DNA of 64,000 bases from 9FT-COMBO-48-23 sp964400675 (GTDB taxonomy: Bacteria > Chloroflexota > Dehalococcoidia > GIF9 > UBA5629): NCBI GenBank assembly GCA_964400675.1, contig CAYNVO010000005.1, forward strand, positions 1 to 64,000, written 5' to 3'. Below the pieces are notes generated by a model. That model was given only the letters and a program-made list of their open reading frames with translations, was not told the origin of the DNA and did no database searches. Both the position numbers and the translations under genes were made by a program. Shown piece after piece: positions 1-8,098 of the stretch. Within the stretch, counting starts at the first letter, position 1; each line of letters begins with the position of its first letter.

Positions 1-106
1 CCCGGAAGGATCTGATGGGTAATAAGTCACCTATTTATCCGGTAACAAAAACTCAAACAGTTACTTTTCTTATTCTCTCAAACTCCTCTCGAGTCACTCA
101 TTGCTC

Positions 107-136
107 TTGACCTATCCACAGGGGTTAATCTACTAT
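107..136 (+). promoter_or_regulatory. Possible sigma70-type promoter for the Cas4-like gene
   Basis: TTGACC at 107-112 and TACTAT at 131-136 are separated by 18 bases and lie 46 bases upstream of the ATG at 183. The match is by eye only. The rest of positions 1-182 shows no convincing coding sequence. Confidence 0.35.
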
Positions 137-182
137 TAGACTCGTTCAGAACTCCCAATGCTTATCTGCTATAGATGTTTTT

Positions 183-986
183 ATGAAAGAGCAAAGTCAC
201 AGGCTGATCCTCAAAGCATCTGAGATAAGTCAATTCATTTATTGCCCTGTTGCTTGGCACCTGCAAAAGCAGGGATACAAGGTGGAGTCACCTGTGTTGG
301 ATAGAGGACTTGATGAACACTTTGACCTTGGTGAACGAATAGATATCGTGACTGCTGAGGAGAAGAAATCGCGGGTGATGCTTTTAGTGGGTCTCGGGTT
401 GATAGCTATTTCAATTTTGATCCTTGTATGGTGGCTGGTGGTTTCTTTTCCTGTTGCAGCGGGGATGGTGGTCTTGGTTATTCTTCTTGCATGCGGTGCT
501 ATCTTTACCGCTCGGTCAAGTCGAAGATACAAATATGTGCGAACGATGAGGAAAGAATATGGTATACTTGAAGGACGTATCGTCTATACAGATTTAGACA
601 AACCGGCGGAACCACTCTTTTCTGAACAGCTTCGATTGACGGGGAAACCTGATTTCATCGTCAAGTTCAAAGGACAATATATACCAATCGAGGTCAAGAC
701 AGGTATAACTGATAGTCCATACCGAAACCATGTAATGCAACTCGCTGCCTACTGCCTGCTAGTGGAAGAAAAATACAATGAGGTTACTCCTTTTGGAGTT
801 CTGGTATATGGAGGTGGGAGGCAATTCAGAATACCGTTTGAAGCTTATTTGAGAAGTCAGATGATAACAATAATGGAGGAGATGAGAACGAAGCTCGCCA
901 CAGGAATTATCCGAAGAAACCATAATTTGATTGCGAAATGCCAGTATTGCTCTATGAGAGTCCATTGTAGCCAGAAAATCGCTTGA
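183..986 (+). CDS. Cas4-like PD-(D/E)XK exonuclease with inserted membrane hairpin
   Basis: This 267-residue protein has the layout of the Cas4/Dna2-type iron-sulfur nucleases. An N-terminal cysteine (C21, in IYCPVAWH) and a C-terminal trio (C253, C256, C262) could ligate a 4Fe-4S cluster. The nuclease core shows GKPDF near residue 156 and IEVKTG near 170, followed by a QLAAYCLL helix of the kind that carries the QhXXY motif. About 45 hydrophobic residues (roughly 65-108) sit between the N-terminal cysteine and the core and look like two transmembrane helices. That is unusual for a Cas4 and suggests a membrane-anchored nuclease. No cas gene or CRISPR array is nearby, so a CRISPR adaptation role is unsupported. 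DNA end processing or defence is possible. The family call is fairly secure and the cellular role is unknown. Confidence 0.72.
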   Translation: MKEQSHRLILKASEISQFIYCPVAWHLQKQGYKVESPVLDRGLDEHFDLGERIDIVTAEEKKSRVMLLVGLGLIAISILILVWWLVVSFPVAAGMVVLVILLACGAIFTARSSRRYKYVRTMRKEYGILEGRIVYTDLDKPAEPLFSEQLRLTGKPDFIVKFKGQYIPIEVKTGITDSPYRNHVMQLAAYCLLVEEKYNEVTPFGVLVYGGGRQFRIPFEAYLRSQMITIMEEMRTKLATGIIRRNHNLIAKCQYCSMRVHCSQKIA

Positions 987-1339
987 GCCGGCGCTACTCC
1001 ACCTTTTTGAACGATTTAGCGGATAGTTAATGTTTGATGCTACTCCCTTTTAAGGTATTGACCAGCTAACTTGAATGATATACACTCTGGCTTGTAAATG
1101 TAACTGGCAGGTGGTGATATGCAGCAACGGTATCAGTGCCATACATGTTGTGCCCCAGTCGCTTTTGATAAAAGATTCTGCGAAAACCGCGGAGCACAGC
1201 TGAATCGCCCAGCGCAACAGCAATCAAAGTCAGCCTGAAGGATACCCGATTGCTTCCGATGTTTTCACGACGCTACAGAAGACGGTCGTGCGCTAATATA
1301 AGTGATCTTTTGTAACTAAACACCAAGGAGGGAAAAGAA
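987..1339. other. Intergenic stretch with a short zinc-ribbon frame
   Basis: Apart from the 39-codon zinc-ribbon frame at 1119-1238 I see no gene here. A strong ribosome binding site (AAGGAGGG) just before 1340 serves the lipoprotein gene. Confidence 0.5.
1119..1238 (+). CDS. Tiny zinc-ribbon peptide, possibly degraded
   Basis: A 39-codon frame starts at an ATG preceded by AGGTGG. It reads as a double-CxxC-type zinc ribbon: CHTCC near the N-terminus and FCENRGAQL further on. Family members usually have FCxxCGxxL at the second knuckle. Here an arginine (codon CGC) takes the place of the last cysteine, so the metal site appears broken. A short Gln-rich tail follows. It may be a remnant of the zinc-ribbon head of a larger membrane protein, or a very small non-functional frame. 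I cannot tell whether it is expressed. Confidence 0.35.
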   Translation: MQQRYQCHTCCAPVAFDKRFCENRGAQLNRPAQQQSKSA

Positions 1340-4333
1340 ATGAAAATCCGTCGTATGGCATATTTGTGGGTGGCTGTTCTGGTTATAGCCGCCACTGTCC
1401 TCAGTTCGTGTGTTTCAGTGCCCCAACCAACTCAGAAGGGTATCCAATCCCTACCTAATATGGGCCAACAGCTTTCGCCGCTGGCACCACAGGGTTCCAC
1501 ATTTGAACCGTTGAATCCCGGTTTGGCCGACAATCCAAACTGGCTGGCTGGGCAAGCTGCTACAACCGTGGTGAGTCCGGATAAAAAGACCCTGCTGGTC
1601 CTGACGAGTGGCTACAACCGCGTCTTTAGAACCGACGGCAAGCCAGATGCCTTCAACACCTATTTCAACTGGCCGGATTCGCAAGAGTACGTGTTTGTCT
1701 ATGACATTTCGACGAACAAACCGGTCAAGAAGCAAGTGATTATGGTCCCCAATACCTACTATGGGATGGTATTCGATCCTAGCGGGACGGCTTTCTACGT
1801 ATCCAGCGGACTGGGGGATCTTCCCTATGACACCACCGGCGCCTTTAACCCTGCGAAGGCCGGCGGTGACAACGTCCATGTCTTTACCCTGAACGCTAGT
1901 GGATCCTGGCAGCACGCTACAGAGCTTGCTTTGAACCATCCCGCGGGCAACGGCCTTGTTGTACAGCCGCCTACCGGCGAAAAGGTCCCGGTCAATGAGA
2001 TGGTTGCTGTAAGTCCCATGGCCGCTGGCGTGGCGATCTCGCAGGATGGCCTGACGCTGGTGGTGGCGAATTATTATAACGACTCGATCACGGTGTTTAC
2101 AGGAGGACTGGGCAAATGGTCCAAGGGAACGGATCTCGACCTGCGCCCCGGCAAGAACGACCCTGCCAAGGTGGGCGTACCGGGCGGGGAATATCCGTTT
2201 TGGGTGGCTGTGAAAGGGACCGGAGCGAGCACCACTGCGTACGTGTCAAGCCTGCGCGACCGTGAGATCGTCGTCGTGAATCTGGGCGGGAAACCGGTAA
2301 TAACGGCACGCATCCCGGTAAAAGGCCAACCTAACAAGATGACGCTGAACGCTGCCCAGACCCTGCTGTATGTCGTCAATGACCAGGCGGATACCGTCGA
2401 TGTCATCGACACTGCCACGAACACGATCCTCGAAACGATCCCTGTACTGCCGCGCGGGTCAGTCTTGCCTGCCGCGCTGGAGAAGTATAAAGGAGCGAAT
2501 CCCAACAGCGTGGCGCTATCCCCGGATGAAAAGTTGCTCTACGTGACGGACGGCAATCTGAATGCCGTGACGGTGATTGCGCTGAGCGCAAGCAACAGAG
2601 GTTCCAAGGTGGTTGGACTCATTCCGACCGGTTGGTACCCGACCTCCGTGAGTTTTAGCGGCGATGGCAAATATGTGTACGTGGTGAATGCCAAGTCGCC
2701 GACAGGTGCAAACCCGACCATGTATTATAGCTACGGCCCGCCGACACACCAAAGTGGCTGGGCCAGTAATGCATATAATCCCCAGTTAACCAAAGCTGGC
2801 CTGCAGAGCTTCCCGACCCCCGATGAGGCGCAACTCCTGACGCTCACTGCGCAGGTAGCCGCGAACAACCGTTTCTCAAGCACAGTGAGTACAAATGATG
2901 TGGCAGTCATGGACGCCGTACGCCAAGGTGTCAAGCACGTGATCTTTATCATCAAGGAAAATCGGACCTATGATCAGATCCTGGGCGACCTTGAGATCGG
3001 CAATGGCGACCCTTCTCTGGCTGAATTCGGCAAGGCGCTCACGCCCAATTTTCATTCGCTGGCTCGAACGTTCGTCACGTTGGATAACTTTATGTGCACT
3101 GCTGAAGTCAGCTACGATGGCTGGGCATGGTCCACTTCTGCTCAGGCTCAAAACATGATAGAAAGCCAATACCCGGTGGCCTACGCGGGACGCGGCCTCA
3201 GCCTCGACCAGGGTGGTTTAAATCGCAGTGTGAACGTTGCCCTTCCGAGTGTCGCTGAGCGCCAGGCCGCCAATCCCCTGACATCGGACGATCCGGATGT
3301 GCTGCCGGGCCAGACCGATACGGCTGCGCCGGATGGCCCGGACAATGAAATCAATACCGGCTTTTTGTGGGACGCTGCGTTGCGGGCAAAACTCACCGTA
3401 CGGAACTATGGGTTTTCCATTGATGGGACCCGCTATACATTCCCCCCAACCTCCTCCTACAGCCTTTCTCTCGCTCACGATCCGGCCTCAACCAACACGG
3501 TTACGGCTTACCCTACGGAGGTTTCCCTCATCCCCTATACTGATCCGTACTTCCGTGGTTGGGATCCCACGTATCCGGACTATTGGCGTTTCAAGGAGTG
3601 GGAGCGGGAGTTCGACACCAAGTACGTCAATGGTGGAGAGGATCTTCCTCACTTAAGCCTGGTCCGCTTGATGAACGATCACACCGGAAACTTTGCCACC
3701 GCGATTGACGGCGTGAATACTCCGGAGCTGCAACAAGCTGACAATGACTACGCGGTTGGTCTGCTGGTTGAAAAGATCGCAGGCAGCAAGTACGCCGACA
3801 ACACGCTTATCTTTATCATTGAAGACGATGCCCAGGATGGACCTGATCACGTCGATTCGCATCGTAGCCCTGCCTACATCGTCGGTGCTTATGTGAAGCA
3901 GGGCGCACTGATCTCCACGCAGTACAACACCATCGACTTTTTGCGCACGATAGAAATGGTCCTGGGCCTCCCGCCGATGAACCTGAACGACGCACTCGGG
4001 AGACCCATGGCTGATGTCTTCAACACGACGCCGAGCAAGTGGAGCTTTACCGCCGCTCCCTCACCGGCTCTCTACAATACAGAACTGCCGCTGCCTCCCA
4101 AGCCGGCCAGCCTGATCGTGCCCAGGCCAACGCACGACGCGGAATACTGGGCAGAGGTCACGAAAGGGATGGACTTTACCTCCGCAGATAAGATGGATTT
4201 CCCGACCTACAATCGCATCCTTTGGACAGGGTTGATGAGCGGTCAACCTTATCCCGCCGCACCGACCGGAATGGACCTGAGGCAGAACCGCAAAGAGCTC
4301 CTCGCGAGATACGAACAGTCTCTGAAGCAATGA
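1340..4333 (+). CDS. Beta-propeller/phosphoesterase lipoprotein
   Basis: This 997-residue protein begins with a lipoprotein signal peptide (lipobox LSSC, cysteine 24), so it is predicted to be anchored outside the cytoplasmic membrane. Residues about 60-480 contain YVTN/YncE-type propeller repeats such as LYVVNDQADTVDVID and LYVTDGNLNAVTV. From about residue 530 there is a phosphoesterase domain of the phospholipase C/acid phosphatase family, with ENRTYDQILGD near 540 and an EDDAQDGPDHVDSHR segment near 830 that supplies likely metal ligands. The start is supported by AAGGAGGG seven bases upstream. The gene stands alone, and its GC-rich codon use differs from the AT-richer gene before it. A plausible role is phosphate-ester hydrolysis at the cell surface. 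The substrate cannot be read from the sequence. Confidence 0.82.
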   Translation: MKIRRMAYLWVAVLVIAATVLSSCVSVPQPTQKGIQSLPNMGQQLSPLAPQGSTFEPLNPGLADNPNWLAGQAATTVVSPDKKTLLVLTSGYNRVFRTDGKPDAFNTYFNWPDSQEYVFVYDISTNKPVKKQVIMVPNTYYGMVFDPSGTAFYVSSGLGDLPYDTTGAFNPAKAGGDNVHVFTLNASGSWQHATELALNHPAGNGLVVQPPTGEKVPVNEMVAVSPMAAGVAISQDGLTLVVANYYNDSITVFTGGLGKWSKGTDLDLRPGKNDPAKVGVPGGEYPFWVAVKGTGASTTAYVSSLRDREIVVVNLGGKPVITARIPVKGQPNKMTLNAAQTLLYVVNDQADTVDVIDTATNTILETIPVLPRGSVLPAALEKYKGANPNSVALSPDEKLLYVTDGNLNAVTVIALSASNRGSKVVGLIPTGWYPTSVSFSGDGKYVYVVNAKSPTGANPTMYYSYGPPTHQSGWASNAYNPQLTKAGLQSFPTPDEAQLLTLTAQVAANNRFSSTVSTNDVAVMDAVRQGVKHVIFIIKENRTYDQILGDLEIGNGDPSLAEFGKALTPNFHSLARTFVTLDNFMCTAEVSYDGWAWSTSAQAQNMIESQYPVAYAGRGLSLDQGGLNRSVNVALPSVAERQAANPLTSDDPDVLPGQTDTAAPDGPDNEINTGFLWDAALRAKLTVRNYGFSIDGTRYTFPPTSSYSLSLAHDPASTNTVTAYPTEVSLIPYTDPYFRGWDPTYPDYWRFKEWEREFDTKYVNGGEDLPHLSLVRLMNDHTGNFATAIDGVNTPELQQADNDYAVGLLVEKIAGSKYADNTLIFIIEDDAQDGPDHVDSHRSPAYIVGAYVKQGALISTQYNTIDFLRTIEMVLGLPPMNLNDALGRPMADVFNTTPSKWSFTAAPSPALYNTELPLPPKPASLIVPRPTHDAEYWAEVTKGMDFTSADKMDFPTYNRILWTGLMSGQPYPAAPTGMDLRQNRKELLARYEQSLKQ

Positions 4334-4688
4334 CCCGTTTGGCGTAGGCGGCTACAACTATCCGGAAGGAAGTCCGGGTGAATTCTATTTGCTTCGTCGG
4401 GAAATTAACAGTCGTTGTAGACATTGACATTCTAATAAAACGGTTTATTAGAATTTTGCCTTCTATCTATGCTCGTATACTGCCTGCTGCCCATCTCTTC
4501 CAGTTGCAAGGAACAATCTGACTGAGCACTGCCTTTTTTAGTCAGTCTGACGCACTATTTGGTTCTCCTTTTTATTGTCTTCAATGTAATTGAACCAAAG
4601 CCTGAATTGTTGCATGGTAGACGAATGTATGCTTGGTAGTTGCTAAAGACAGGACACTTTCAAGTTGATAAGATTCAACAAAGCTCAG
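4334..4688. other. Intergenic region with an AT-rich palindrome
   Basis: This 355-base stretch separates the lipoprotein gene from the convergent coiled-coil operon. It holds the inverted repeat at 4429-4454 and nothing else that I recognise. Confidence 0.5.
4429..4454. terminator. Perfect 11-bp inverted repeat, possible bidirectional terminator
   Basis: ATTCTAATAAA (4429-4439) is followed by a four-base loop and its exact complement TTTATTAGAAT (4444-4454), then TTT. It lies between two convergent genes, which favours a terminator. The stem is AT-only in most positions and therefore weak, so a protein-binding operator is also possible. Confidence 0.4.
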
Positions 4689-5288
4689 TTACAACTTTTT
4701 TAATTCAGATGCTACCTGCTCAATATCCACAGGCAAAGACATAGGCCCATCAAGCACTTTGCGCTCCAGATTGCACAGCACCTCGACGAATGTCTCAGGT
4801 TTCATCAATAGGTAGCCACGGTTTTGAAAAGTCTTGCTAACCTCTGATTCCGGAGTATTTGACTCTCGGGCCAAACGTGATAATGGCACGACCACTACAT
4901 CTTGGGGCAAGCCCTCTCTGCCCACAGCAATAAGCACAGCGCCGAATGGGCGGTTTCTAGCTAAGGCGGCTTTGGCCAACCTAGCACCGGCAGATACCGG
5001 AGATTCCTGACCTGCAGCAGCGGCAAACGAGCTACCCAAGACAAAGGTCACTAGACTGCCGGCGAGCTTTCCCTGGTTAGATCCAATACTTGCTGAGTTC
5101 TCCAGTCCCCGAACCTCCTCTACTTCTTTCATGATTCTGGCTTTAAGGCTACGGATACAAGCTGCCTGCTCATGGTGAAGTAATGTTCTGGCGCAATGTG
5201 CAATGACGAGCGCAAGCCTTTCCAGTGCAACCTTTTGCCTTGTAACTTCCCGCCGCAGTTCCTTAAGCTGTCCTTCTAATTCGCTCAT
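4689..5288 (-). CDS. Unknown partner of the HTH-coiled-coil protein
   Basis: I do not recognise this 199-residue protein. Residues 1-60 are highly charged and predicted helical (a short coiled coil with CARTLLHHEQAACI). Residues 70-95 form an Ala/Gly/Ser-rich linker. The C-terminal half (LPQDVVVVPLSRLARE... through KPETFVEVLCNLE) could be a small winged-helix or alpha/beta fold. Its ATG overlaps the stop codon of the upstream gene in an ATGA arrangement, so the two are translationally coupled and probably work together. It has no signal peptide or membrane segment. A DNA- or protein-binding adaptor is one possibility, but this is only inference. Confidence 0.6.
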   Translation of the reverse strand: MSELEGQLKELRREVTRQKVALERLALVIAHCARTLLHHEQAACIRSLKARIMKEVEEVRGLENSASIGSNQGKLAGSLVTFVLGSSFAAAAGQESPVSAGARLAKAALARNRPFGAVLIAVGREGLPQDVVVVPLSRLARESNTPESEVSKTFQNRGYLLMKPETFVEVLCNLERKVLDGPMSLPVDIEQVASELKKL

Positions 5289-6655
5289 CCTGCCAATCGC
5301 TCCAACTCCAAAACCGCATTGTTTATAGATGGCCTCAAATTATGCAGCGATACGTCATTTCTACGATTGCGGTCCAACCAGGCTGATATGCCTTTGAGCA
5401 GCATCAAGCCGATGACCCGTACCTGGTGCACTGTGATTTGGTCGCCGCCCTCAACCAAAGAGAGCAATCCTCCAAGCCACTCGTTGGTATTCCTCATTGC
5501 TTGGAACTGGCCGAATTCCTTACCCAACTCAAACGCTTCTCTCTTTAATCTGACAACCCCCTCGAGTTCTTCCCGCACCCTATTGTCCAGATCTTGTTGT
5601 AACTCCGAAATGGTATTTCGAGCAATGGTATTGATAGCTCCGATTTCTTTGATCACGTGGTCTTTCTCGTCTGCAACTTGTGCCTTCAAGGTAGATAATT
5701 CCTCCTGCAGCTGTTGATTTCTGGCTGTAAGTGCTGCCGACTTCTCCTCAGCTTTGGCTATTGCATCCTCCACGCTGTGTAGTTCATGCAGTTTGGTTTG
5801 TATGACCGTATCCAGCCCTAAGCCTTCGTCTAGTTGCTCAAGCTCGCATAGTAGCTCCTCGCACAATGCGTCGGGGCTCATCTTATGACGTTGGGCTATC
5901 CCTTTCAGCCGGACTGTGAATCCAGAGAGGTCGTCCAAGGACATCCCGATACCGGACAGTGTTTTCAAGTCGTTTCTAGCTATCGACAACCGCTCGTCGG
6001 CAGATTGAAGCCTCTCCTCAAGATGTGTTACTCGAGTCAAGAGTTTTCCTTCGCGCTGTTCTCTTTTCTCTACACTTTCGCTCAACATATGCTGACGCCT
6101 TTCAAGATCTGCTACTTCGTCCGTGAGGCATCCTTTGTTCCTTTCTAGCTCTTCTATTTCTCCCTGCAGTTCAAGCGCTTTCTTGGCCATCGGTTCCAGT
6201 TGACTACAGGCTTCTTCCAGAGTCCGAACCTTCTTCTCCATCTCATCTACGCTGAGGCCGGTTCTCTCCAGCACATCTCTATACTCCATGGCTGCCTTTA
6301 CAAAAGCCTGTGTTTCAATACCCCCTGGAGTGAGTGTCTTGCACAGAGATACGTACTGCGGAATATCGCCCGGTTCCAGACCCAGTTCTTTCACACTATT
6401 AACGATAGTGATCCCTGTTACAGCTTCTCCCACAGTCAACCTTGATTTCCTAACCTCAGCAGCAAGTTCCTTTAGCAGATCCACTTGCTCTGATACATCA
6501 CCGACCTCAGGATAGTTACCAGCTTTCAGGTCTGCAATGACATTAGTTACAGCACCGACGCTGACACCGGCTTTCGCGGCTATTTCCCTGTATGATAGAC
6601 CACTAAAGTACAGCCTAATGATGTTGAGCTGTTTTCTTATTGATAGTTTTTCCAT
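5285..6655 (-). CDS. HTH protein with long coiled coil, unknown function
   Basis: This 456-residue protein starts at an ATG preceded by AGGAGGTG. Residues 5-50 are a helix-turn-helix of the sigma-region-4/transposase type (LSYREIAAKAGVSVGAVTNVI). Residues about 60-130 hold a helical region with repeated VKELGLEPGDIPQYVSL-like motifs. Residues about 130-390 are heptad-rich (EEACSQLEP..., LERRQHMLSESVEKREQREG) and should form a long coiled coil. The C-terminal 60 residues are helical. No enzyme motif is visible. The layout suits a DNA-binding filament or scaffold protein, for example in segregation, nucleoid organisation or defence. The phased repeats just upstream (6712-6781) are candidate binding sites for its own HTH. 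Function is unknown, but the coding call is firm. Confidence 0.75.
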   Translation of the reverse strand: MEKLSIRKQLNIIRLYFSGLSYREIAAKAGVSVGAVTNVIADLKAGNYPEVGDVSEQVDLLKELAAEVRKSRLTVGEAVTGITIVNSVKELGLEPGDIPQYVSLCKTLTPGGIETQAFVKAAMEYRDVLERTGLSVDEMEKKVRTLEEACSQLEPMAKKALELQGEIEELERNKGCLTDEVADLERRQHMLSESVEKREQREGKLLTRVTHLEERLQSADERLSIARNDLKTLSGIGMSLDDLSGFTVRLKGIAQRHKMSPDALCEELLCELEQLDEGLGLDTVIQTKLHELHSVEDAIAKAEEKSAALTARNQQLQEELSTLKAQVADEKDHVIKEIGAINTIARNTISELQQDLDNRVREELEGVVRLKREAFELGKEFGQFQAMRNTNEWLGGLLSLVEGGDQITVHQVRVIGLMLLKGISAWLDRNRRNDVSLHNLRPSINNAVLELERLAG

Positions 6656-6711
6656 AATACACCTCCTAACTATAATTCACGAGATAATTTCGATGTTTTC
6701 CGCGGAATATC

Positions 6712-6781
6712 TGAACGTCGTGAGCACCATTTGAACTCGCATTTGAGCGAGTACTGAACGCAACATGAACATCACTTGAAC
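6712..6781. repeat. Seven phased TGARC direct repeats (iteron-like)
   Basis: TGAAC or TGAGC occurs at 6712, 6721, 6732, 6744, 6755, 6766 and 6777. The steps are 9, 11, 12, 11, 11 and 11 bases, so the motifs lie roughly on the same face of the helix. The array ends 57 bases upstream of the start codon of the HTH-coiled-coil gene, within or next to its promoter region. On that gene's strand the motif reads GYTCA. Such arrays are typical of operators, iterons or partition sites. Confidence 0.7.
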
Positions 6782-7033
6782 AAACCCTTTGCTCTTCATT
6801 CGTCTTATTACCTATGAAATATCCCTCTGTTATTGGTTCTCTCAGGCTAGCCCGAACCGTCTCCCTTGGGCCTGACACTCAATTCAGTCTGTAGGAGTTC
6901 AGACATGACGCTTGACTGTGAAAAAGACAACATTAATCCCCTACACGGTGCTTGATTTGGCTGACTCAAATGGGAAGGATTTGGAGAAGGTTCTTGCTTT
7001 TATCCTGTACGGCCTACCAGTAACGTAATATCA

Positions 7034-7109
7034 TTACCTTACTTTAGCTTCGGGTTCTTCAACTGTTTACCTTAGTCCAGCTTCAATTTCCGGTAATAAT
7101 ATTACCTTA
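7034..7109. repeat. Three TTACCTTA repeats with a palindrome
   Basis: TTACCTTA occurs at 7034, 7067 and 7102 (steps of 33 and 35 bases). The last copy overlaps the palindrome GGTAATAATATTACC at 7092-7106, which has two 7-base arms around a central A. The cluster is just downstream of the alpha/beta hydrolase gene and could be a regulatory site or a decayed repeat. Confidence 0.4.
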
Positions 7110-7175
7110 GATGAATATGGGTGTCAGAAGGTACACCTATTCTCATCGGATTTCTTACAACGATAAAACATGATC

Positions 7176-7865
7176 CTAGCAGTTATTTAAAAAAGCTTCG
7201 ATTGCCCGATTCGTTTCCACTGGTTTTTCCAAGAGGCAATAATGCGTGGCGCCCTCAATAATTACCAGCTTGGCCCCTGTAATTTTATTGACCAGATATT
7301 GGGAATACTTGACCGGAGTCATATCGTCCTCGGAGCCGCAAATAACCAACGTTGGAACCGCGATCTGACTAACTTTATCCATTATATCGAACTTATCACA
7401 GCACCGAAAATCATTGAGCTGCACGGCAGCACCTACTTTAGCCATACCATTAACTATTTTCTCCGTTACATCAGGAGCCACCCGGCTATATGGAGGTTCA
7501 GCTACTTTTTTGAGCCACTGAGCCGGGGCATCTATGCTATCTTCCAGTTTCTTAAGCAAGTCAGGCCGTACCCTTAGACGGGCACCAGTACCGATTAATA
7601 TTAGTGCTTTAACATCCTCCGGATAACTCAGCGCATACATCATGGCTATGGCACCGCCAAGAGAGTGCCCTGCAATGACAAGCGGTAAACGCTCTCCTCG
7701 ATAGGCATACTGATGAAGCCACTGTGCATACTCGTCTATGCTGGTGCATGGCTTGCCCTCAGGATGACCCGGAAGATTGATAGCCTCAGAACCGGTGAAG
7801 TATTTTGTTTGGTAATGCCAGAGCAAACTAGTGTTGCCAGCGCCGTGAATGAAGATAAGCTTCAT
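7176..7865 (-). CDS. Alpha/beta hydrolase
   Basis: This is a compact alpha/beta-hydrolase-fold protein of about 229 residues that begins MKLIFIHGAG. It carries the oxyanion-region HGAGNTS, the nucleophile elbow GHSLGG, an acid candidate in CGSEDDMTP and the catalytic histidine in GATHYCLLEKP, so the Ser-Asp-His triad looks complete. I placed the start at the ATG at 7865, which has AGGT about seven bases upstream. A longer reading to 7895 would need an ATT start. No signal peptide is present, so the enzyme is cytosolic. The substrate is not evident; esters or lactones are typical. It is transcribed away from the divergent flavoprotein gene at 8099. Confidence 0.8.
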   Translation of the reverse strand: MKLIFIHGAGNTSLLWHYQTKYFTGSEAINLPGHPEGKPCTSIDEYAQWLHQYAYRGERLPLVIAGHSLGGAIAMMYALSYPEDVKALILIGTGARLRVRPDLLKKLEDSIDAPAQWLKKVAEPPYSRVAPDVTEKIVNGMAKVGAAVQLNDFRCCDKFDIMDKVSQIAVPTLVICGSEDDMTPVKYSQYLVNKITGAKLVIIEGATHYCLLEKPVETNRAIEAFLNNC

Positions 7866-8098
7866 CTTAATACCTGTAATAACCTGCCCCAACAATTATA
7901 CCACTTGTTAAGTTGGCCCCATAAGCATAATAGCCTCAGGAGCAGGCGGTCGACTTATGATATAATATGCCAACTAATAACAATAACGGATGATAGTTGC
8001 CTGATTGAAAATTGATATAGGGAATCCCCGATAAGACCTCCTTAATAAGGCAAGGTCTTTTCTGCAAGATAAGAATAAAAATTTTGAGAGGAGCTTCT

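Larger units (their letters stand above)
6656..7175. other. Regulatory-looking intergenic region with two repeat clusters
   Basis: This 520-base stretch has no convincing gene. It contains the TGARC array (6712-6781) and, about 250 bases further on, three TTACCTTA copies with a GGTAATA palindrome (7034-7109). Confidence 0.55.

Noticed and set aside
6666..6878. Minus-strand open frame across the TGARC array
   Set aside because: It has no ribosome binding site, overlaps the repeat array and the leader of the HTH gene, and its product looks random.
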